Of a stretch of 64,000 bases of DNA, positions 58,354-64,000 are shown piece by piece; the stretch's first letter is position 1, and the number at the start of each line of letters is the position of its first letter. Source of the DNA: Wurfbainia villosa (Eukaryota > Streptophyta > Magnoliopsida > Zingiberales > Zingiberaceae); contig CM045996.1 in the NCBI GenBank assembly GCA_025175895.1, positions 110,101,179 to 110,165,178 on the forward strand, in the 5' to 3' direction. The notes below the pieces were generated by a model, which saw nothing but the letters and a program-made list of their open reading frames with translations, was not told where the DNA came from and made no database searches. The translations under genes and the position numbers were made by a program.

Positions 58354-59089
58354 GGCTCTCAAGGCAAGGACTTGGGATGACCCATCCTCATCCTCCTCAT
58401 CATCATCGGATGAGGAGAATGCTTTTGTCACCAATTTGGCCTTGATGGCCTTTGATGACTTGGATTGCTCTTCATCCGAAAATGAAGAATCAAGCTCAAG
58501 TGGGGAAAGCTCAAGTGAAGGGGGAGCCTCCACATCCTCATCATCCGAAGAAGAAGAGGACATGGAAACTATGGTAACCAATCTCTCACCTAGTAAAATA
58601 GTTTCTATGATTTCTAGTTTAACTAAGGATTTATTTAGGGCAAAGAAGAAAAACAAAAGCATGCTAGATCAAATTAAGGACCTAGAACAAAAATTAGAAA
58701 AGGCATGCTTAAATGAAAATGATAATATTTCTTCTAGCTTAAATGATGATGCATGCTCACATGATTATATGCTTTTAAATGTTAATGATGCATGCATAGA
58801 GGAAAATAGGGCATTAAGGGAAAAGGTAGATTATTTAACCAAAGCCCTAGAGAAATTCACTATAGGCTCCAACACATTGAACATGATCTTAGGGAGCCAA
58901 AGAGCTAGTTTCAACAAGAAAGGCCTAGGATACAAAGAAAAGAAAAATGAAAAGGCCTACAAATGCCTAATAGCTAGGGGACAAGATAAGAGGAAGATAA
59001 TAGCTAGAAAATGGATCCCCAAGGAATACTTAGTGAACCCAATAGGAAAGAACTTATTTTGGGTTCCAAAATCCATCCTTAAGGGTTAG
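58354..59089 (+). pseudogene. D12 Gag C-terminal extension
   Basis: Continues gag after a third frameshift; 217 codons are open from 58436. It is acidic and Ser-rich first (SSSEEEEDMETM), then a likely coiled coil (KKNKSMLDQIKDLEQKLEKA and EENRALREKVDYLTKALEKF), then NTLNMILGSQRASFNKKGLG and IGKNLFWVPKSILKG, then stop. In SIRE-like Gag-Pol this segment leads into protease; here the stop ends all coding. Confidence 0.8.
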
Positions 59090-60474
59090 AATAACCCTAG
59101 GGTAGTCAACCATATGAACTTGACCTATATCATAATTTGGTTGACTTAGGATGACGGTACAACATTTTTTAGATAGTGTTGGGTGATGATAACGTGCCCA
59201 TAAATAGGTAATAATGCTTAAATCATGATGATTGATGTAATTGCTATGTATGTTTTAAATCATGATTTATGATTTTGAAATTTGGCACGTTATCACTAGA
59301 AATAGGTTTAAATCATGCTTTAGGTGATAATTTGTTTATTATCATCGTATAATACCTAATGCATGACTATTATTTGATGGATACATGAGTTTCATGATCA
59401 TAATGTAGAATTGATTGGTATATGTCATTATGATCATATAGAATGTTAGGTTGATACTTAACCATGATAGAATTGCATGAATATATGGGTTAAGTATATA
59501 CAAATACCCTAGGATACATCTCACACACTCACTATAGGCTAACTTGATTGCAAACTTAGCATGGGTGAGATATTAGGATGATACAAATGTCCACTAATGC
59601 CTATGGCATTTAGATGGTCATTTAAAGTATCAAAATAGCAATAATAGACCAATCATGGGGAAGGCTTATGTTTAATTCATAGACATATTGCCCAAAGATC
59701 ATGGTTGGATATTTCATATGTTTTCAAAACAATTTCTTACCTTAAAATACATGTATTCATGTTTTGGAACAATTCAAAGCAAGATTAGGTGCTAAAATGG
59801 ATACTAACATGCTCAAAAACTAGTGGTTTTTCAAGTGTTTGGATTTTTGGCAAAAACAAGAAAATATAATGAGTTTTCATGAAAAACTATTTTTCATTGA
59901 TAGATATACTTAATAGAAATATGTTCCCCAAATTTCATGATTTTTAGAATTTTTTGGAATTTATAATGCATTTCTGAAATTCATCCAGAAAATCAGAAAT
60001 TTAGATTCCTTTATTGCGATCATTTGCCATCTTGATAGCGATCATTGGTGGCTATAAATCAGAATATTGAAGGCCGAATTCAGTTTGTAAACCTCCTACA
60101 AGTGGTAAAAATATACTTGATGCCACCAACAAGTGGTAGAAATATACTTGATGCCATCAACAAATGGTACCCAATTTTTAAATCAACTTGTCATATTTTT
60201 CCTCCATTATACTTGATGCCATGAGCTTATAACTTAGTGTTAATCTTTTTGATGGTGTCAAAGGGGGAGAAATAAGTATGTTTAAGTTAATCACATTAGG
60301 GGGAGAAATATATATTGTAGGAGAAATATATGATAAGGGGAGAAAATTTACATGGAGAGTTTCATGGATTAAGGGGAGTTGCATGTTGCTATATCATGTT
60401 TATCTTTACATGCTTTCTTACCTTAGAATTTATATCAAATGTTTTTACCTAACTTAAACGGATTGCCACACATC
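59090..60474 (+). other. D12 non-coding 3' region
   Basis: About 1.4 kb of AT-rich DNA in place of pol. The phrase CAACAAGTGGTA with ATACTTGATGCCA is repeated around 60090-60175, and GGGGGAGAAA recurs at 60264, 60298 and near 60335 ahead of the true polypurine tract. No gene. Confidence 0.75.
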
Positions 60475-60488
60475 AAAAAGGGGGAGAT

Positions 60489-61651
60489 TGTTAGGGCAAT
60501 CTCTTGCCGTGATATGGTTTTGATGGTGTGGCAAAGGGTTTAAGTTAGTTTGATATGTTGATGTGATATGTGCGTTGAAGTCGTGCAGGACTTAGTAATT
60601 CGCACATGGAGCCGTGGCGAGTTTCACATCTCATGACTCGTGCCTTGAGTCGGTGAAGGATAGCTTTGCGGCCGTGCGCTTGGAGCATCAGGGACCGCCG
60701 GACGAGAAGCTTGGAGTGGCCGGAGGAAGTAGACTTGAGGCAAGAGGCGAAGGAGCATTGCGAGCCGTGCGCTGATCTTTGGGGCGTGGCGAGCGAAGAG
60801 AACCGAGCGAGGACTCAGAAATGAGTGGCGATTGTAACCCGGAAGGGTAGCTCTTAGGTGAAACTTGGCCATTTGGCCAAGTGTCGGATGGGTTTTCACA
60901 CGGTCATTGCCATGTCATAGCGATCGGCCTTCAATCAGTGAGTTCGGTATATTGGCCCGGATTGTGGCGCGATCGGGCCCATCGTGGGCGTCGGCGCCAA
61001 GACCATCGATCATTGTTGAAGCGGCCATCGGCATTGGTAGATAAGGGTTCGACCACAGAACCGTTCGTAGCCGGGTAGGCGGTCGACTCTGGTCGGCGAT
61101 CGTGATGAGGTCCATCGGCCATTGCCAAGGAGTTCCGTTGGACTACAGCGGTCGGGATCGGCGTGTTGGGAGGTCGTTGTAGTGATGATCGGGCCAAGGG
61201 TGTGATCGGTGATGGCCAAGCGGGAAGAAGTTAGCCCTCTCTATAAAAAGAGAGGGTGTGAGCCTTTGAGAGGCTAATGCTCATACTCCAAACAATCTTC
61301 CTAGTGCCCCACAAGCTCTAAACTCTTCTTACTTGTCTTTACTTCAATCCTATTGTAAGAAGAGTGATCTTGGTTGTAAAGGTTACCTCCACCTAGCTTT
61401 GTGCAAAGGAGAGACCGATAGTGATTGGTTTTGGCGGAGTGATTCACCGTGGACGAATCGGACCGTGGATTAGCGGCGTAGCCGTGAACCACGTTATATC
61501 TCGGTGTTTGTATTGCTTGTTTATATTTTGCTTGTCTTTACTTATAGTTGTATATTCCGCTTGCGCTAACGTTTTGTAGACGAGCAATTTACGACGTCCA
61601 ACGTACGAGGGCTATTCACCCCCCTCTAGCCGGCCATATCGATCCCCTACA
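60489..61651 (+). repeat. D12 3' LTR (1163 bp)
   Basis: Second D12 LTR, followed by AAGCT and the resumed C11 LTR. Identical in long stretches to the 5' copy at both ends; differences concentrate at 60665-61225. TATA inverted repeat at 61235-61256. Confidence 0.93.
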
Positions 61652-61656
61652 AAGCT

Positions 61657-63316
61657 GTCCAGAAAACAGGACAGCTTGGTGGAGGATATAGGCGCCGGCC
61701 AACCAAGGAAAGAAAACCTCACCTTGATGCCAAACCTATAGGGGATCACCGGAGGGTCGCCGGAGTGTTCACCGGCTGAAGCTTGGTCGCCGGCAATGAC
61801 TTGGACGGCGGTACAAAAGATGGGCGGCGGCACTTAGGGTTGGGCGCCGAATTCACCAACAAGGGGTGGGCGGCAACTCTATGTTGGGCGGCCACAACTT
61901 CATTAGGGTTTTGGATTAGAGTTTAAGCCCTATTTTATAGAGAACTAATTCTCTTAATGGTTAATGGATCATATCCATAAAGCCCGTTAACCCGCTCCAT
62001 TAAGATAAGTTAAAATAAACCAAACCATGATGGTTTATTTTAAGTTAAAACGAACCGAACCAACCTTTGGTTCATTCGTTTAATATAAACCAAACCCTTT
62101 GGTTTATTCTCATCCATTGGATTAGAACCAAACCATTTTGGTCCATCCAGTATGTCTTCATAAGACACGGCCCATCCACGCTTCCATTGCGACTGAAACA
62201 ATTTCATGCTCGCTTTATGTTTGGTCCAACCAAACATAGTTTCTCTCGGTCTGAGAATCCCATTCTCAAGCTCGTTTTAAATCCTTTGGATTACACTCGT
62301 TGTCGTGTGACCAAATAGGTTCTCGGTTTATGTTGATGTCTATAATTAACCATTAATTATAGAAGCGATCATGAGTGGCACCTAGTAGTACATCATGATC
62401 CCCAATTAACGAAAAGATCAGCGGTTGATCGAACTATTTACGAAACCCTTGATGGCTCGAATGAATCGTGCCCCATTCCCTTCACTCATCTTATACCCAC
62501 TTGGTTCAGGACATGGTCTATTGTGTCAGTCCCCACTTATGACTCGTCACACCTAGCCCAAGTATCATTTCCTCGTCCTCTGATTCTAGTTACTCCACAT
62601 GTATCGAAGAGTACCTTACTCTAAACATGTAATGCTTTGGCCAAAGACTTTAGTAACAATCCGACGAGAGGCCATGGGTATACATCGCCTCGCATGGAGT
62701 GGTGAATCCTTTATAGGCTATTCAAACACCTTCGATCACTTCGACTTATACCCAATCATCCCGGGTCCACATCTCCTTAGAGATGTTTGCTTAAGATGTC
62801 AAAGCATAAGTCTCCATGATCAAGATGACTTGAATACCGCAAGTCAAAGGAACATCGCACTTAAGCCACAGTAAGAACTTCATTGACATATCTATATATG
62901 CAGAGAACCATATGAAGTCTTACGACTGGTCACTCCAATGAACTAGTTACCATAACTAGCATCCACGATTAACTCCGGACATCACAATGTCTCGGCCCGG
63001 TGAGAATCAATTGCTTGGATACACCAAGAGGTATACCTCGTGCTAGTCTCGAAATTGATGGTGTCCAAATCCATCAATTCATCGACTAGAGATAATTCCG
63101 ATACATCACAATTACACATGTAGAGATACTCACTAGTTGTGATCCAATCACAAATTCTCTCATGCTGTGAATCGTATCGTGGACATTCAGTAAATGAGTT
63201 TAAGATTCAATCAAATACATAAAACATGTATACCCAAATAGTGAATCTTCATTTATCATATAAATGGTTCATACATAAGGCGATTGCCTTAGGACATCTC
63301 TCATATATTACTAACA
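61657..63316 (-). repeat. C11 5' LTR, outer part
   Basis: Resumes with GTCCAGAAAACAGGACAGC and follows the 3' LTR (48750-50410) to ATTACTAACA. Small block differences appear near 62190-62340, 62440-62600 and 62990-63060. Confidence 0.92.
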
Positions 63317-63321
63317 TCAAG

Positions 63322-63650
63322 TACCCATGACTTGGACTTTACCATTGTCAAGACCCATGCTTGGACTTTTCATGCCAAGTACCCAACACTTGGACTTTCC
63401 ATGCCAAATATCCAAACTTGGACTTTCCCTCGAGTCTCACTCGAGTTAGATCAACCTTGACCTGAGGTCGAGTGCTTCACCAATCTCCCCATAAGCTATC
63501 CCTCATATGATCAAACCCATGTCAACCATATCATCAACCCATTGTCAAACAATGGTCAAACCGTTTGTTAAACATAAAAACACTACTCGAGTCCACTCGA
63601 GTCTAGTCAATCGTGACTTGAGCCAATTATTAGGAAATTCCAGATCATGA
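63322..63650 (-). repeat. S: SIRE-type LTR, fragment 4
   Basis: Four further units of the CTTGGACTTTCC/GCCAAG array (to about 63430), then CTCGAG-containing words (CCCTCGAGTCTCACTCGAG, later ACTCGAGTCCACTCGAG), then unassigned sequence. The right end of S was not located; L13 may cut it. Confidence 0.65.
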
Positions 63651-64000
63651 TGTTCACAACATCACAGGCGAATACTTCGCACAACCGCAACAGAAACAAT
63701 ATATAAATCGAATCCCACCAGAGATCCATGCAAAACTATATAATTCGTTTCATATCCTACTTTTTCTAGATCTTATCTAGAAGGAGAAGTATACCTTTGA
63801 TGCGTGCCCTTCGCAATCCCGCTTTTCCAAATGTTGTCGGATCTCAATACGGTAAGGATAACCGTATCTCTAATGTATCCACACTAACACTCAGCCATTT
63901 TTGGAGTCACGTTGTGCTAACAACCCTAGCAAAATGCCAAGACCACTTGGAAGAAGAAGAAGGAGAGGAAGAAGAGAACTCTTTCTCTTGGCTTTTTGGC
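63651..64000 (-). repeat. L13: start of another Copia LTR, cut by window end
   Basis: TGCGTGCCCTTCGCAATCCCG (about 63800) and the surrounding order of words parallel the K9 LTR near 23525 (TGCGTGCCCTTGTTAATCCCG), at a similar distance from the LTR start. The proposed start TGTTCACAACATC is by analogy. Probably a distant relative of K9/E1 in minus orientation. Confidence 0.5.

Larger units (their letters stand above)
56109..61651 (+). mobile_element. D12: SIRE-like gag-only LTR retrotransposon (TR-GAG type)
   Basis: 5543 bp: 5' LTR 56109-57289, primer site, gag, 1.4 kb of non-coding DNA, polypurine tract AAAAAGGGGGAGAT (60475-60488), 3' LTR 60489-61651. AAGCT flanks both ends exactly (56104-56108 and 61652-61656). 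No protease, integrase, RT or RNase H is present between gag and the 3' LTR. Gag and LTR ends are of the E4 type, so a SIRE-like relative probably supplied the enzymes. Inserted in the C11 5' LTR and hence younger than C11. Confidence 0.93.
48193..63316 (-). mobile_element. C11: Angela-like Ty1/Copia element, interrupted by D12
   Basis: Minus strand; 3' LTR 48193-50410, internal 50411-55555, 5' LTR 55556-63316 split by D12. TCAAG flanks both ends exactly (48188-48192 and 63317-63321). After removing D12 and one AAGCT, the 5' LTR is 2213 bp against 2218 bp for the 3' LTR. Polypurine tract GACTCCCACTTGG (plus strand, 50411-50423). Pol is riddled with very small deletions. Confidence 0.95.

Noticed and set aside
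58246..58662. 138-codon minus-strand frame, Phe/Ser-rich
   Set aside because: It is the shadow of the acidic, Ser- and Lys-rich D12 Gag tail.

Overview
The window is plant nuclear DNA made almost entirely of nested LTR retrotransposons. I recognise no cellular protein-coding gene, rRNA, tRNA or CRISPR array. The host looks like a flowering plant: the families are plant-type Ty1/Copia (Angela/BARE-like, Tork/TAR-like and SIRE/Maximus-like) and Ty3/Gypsy (a Tekay/Del-like long-LTR element and a Tat/Athila-like one), and nearly all use an initiator-Met tRNA primer site (TGGTATCAGAGCC). A monocot, perhaps of the Zingiberales, is my guess from general resemblance; nothing in the window proves it.

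Left cluster (1-20367) is a Russian-doll stack read through its right-hand halves. E1 (+, Copia, 1-2284) sits in E2 (-, Copia, 2285-5956), which sits in the 5' LTR of E3 (+, Copia, 5957-13482), which sits in the gag of E4 (-, SIRE-like Copia, 13483-16185), which sits in the pol of E5 (+, Copia, 16186-19866). E5 appears to sit in a Gypsy protease remnant (about 19867-20367). The left halves of E1-E5 lie outside the window.

Right cluster (20368-63650) is one old SIRE-type LTR (S, minus strand) broken into four pieces by three insertions: G8 (+, Ty3/Gypsy, 20526-40568, target duplication ACAAG), A10 (-, Tat/Athila-like Gypsy, 40959-48101, CAAGA/CCAGA) and C11 (-, Copia, 48193-63316, TCAAG). G8 carries K9 (-, Angela-like Copia, 23382-32262, GTACG) in its 5' LTR. 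C11 carries D12 (+, SIRE-like gag-only element, 56109-61651, AAGCT) in its 5' LTR. Another Copia LTR (L13) seems to begin near 63651 and runs off the end.

Coding state: no element has a complete open polyprotein. E3 is best preserved (open gag; open RT-RNase H with YVDD) but has lost its protease active site. E5 has YIDG and C11 has HVDD plus D-I-G in the protease. A10 keeps only gag and protease, and D12 keeps only gag, while both still have two LTRs, a primer site, a polypurine tract and target duplications. These two are the clearest non-autonomous designs here. Other points of interest are minisatellites inside several LTRs, a run of small hairpins in the G8 LTRs, a TATA box inside a perfect inverted repeat in D12, and LTR pairs whose differences are clustered rather than spread.
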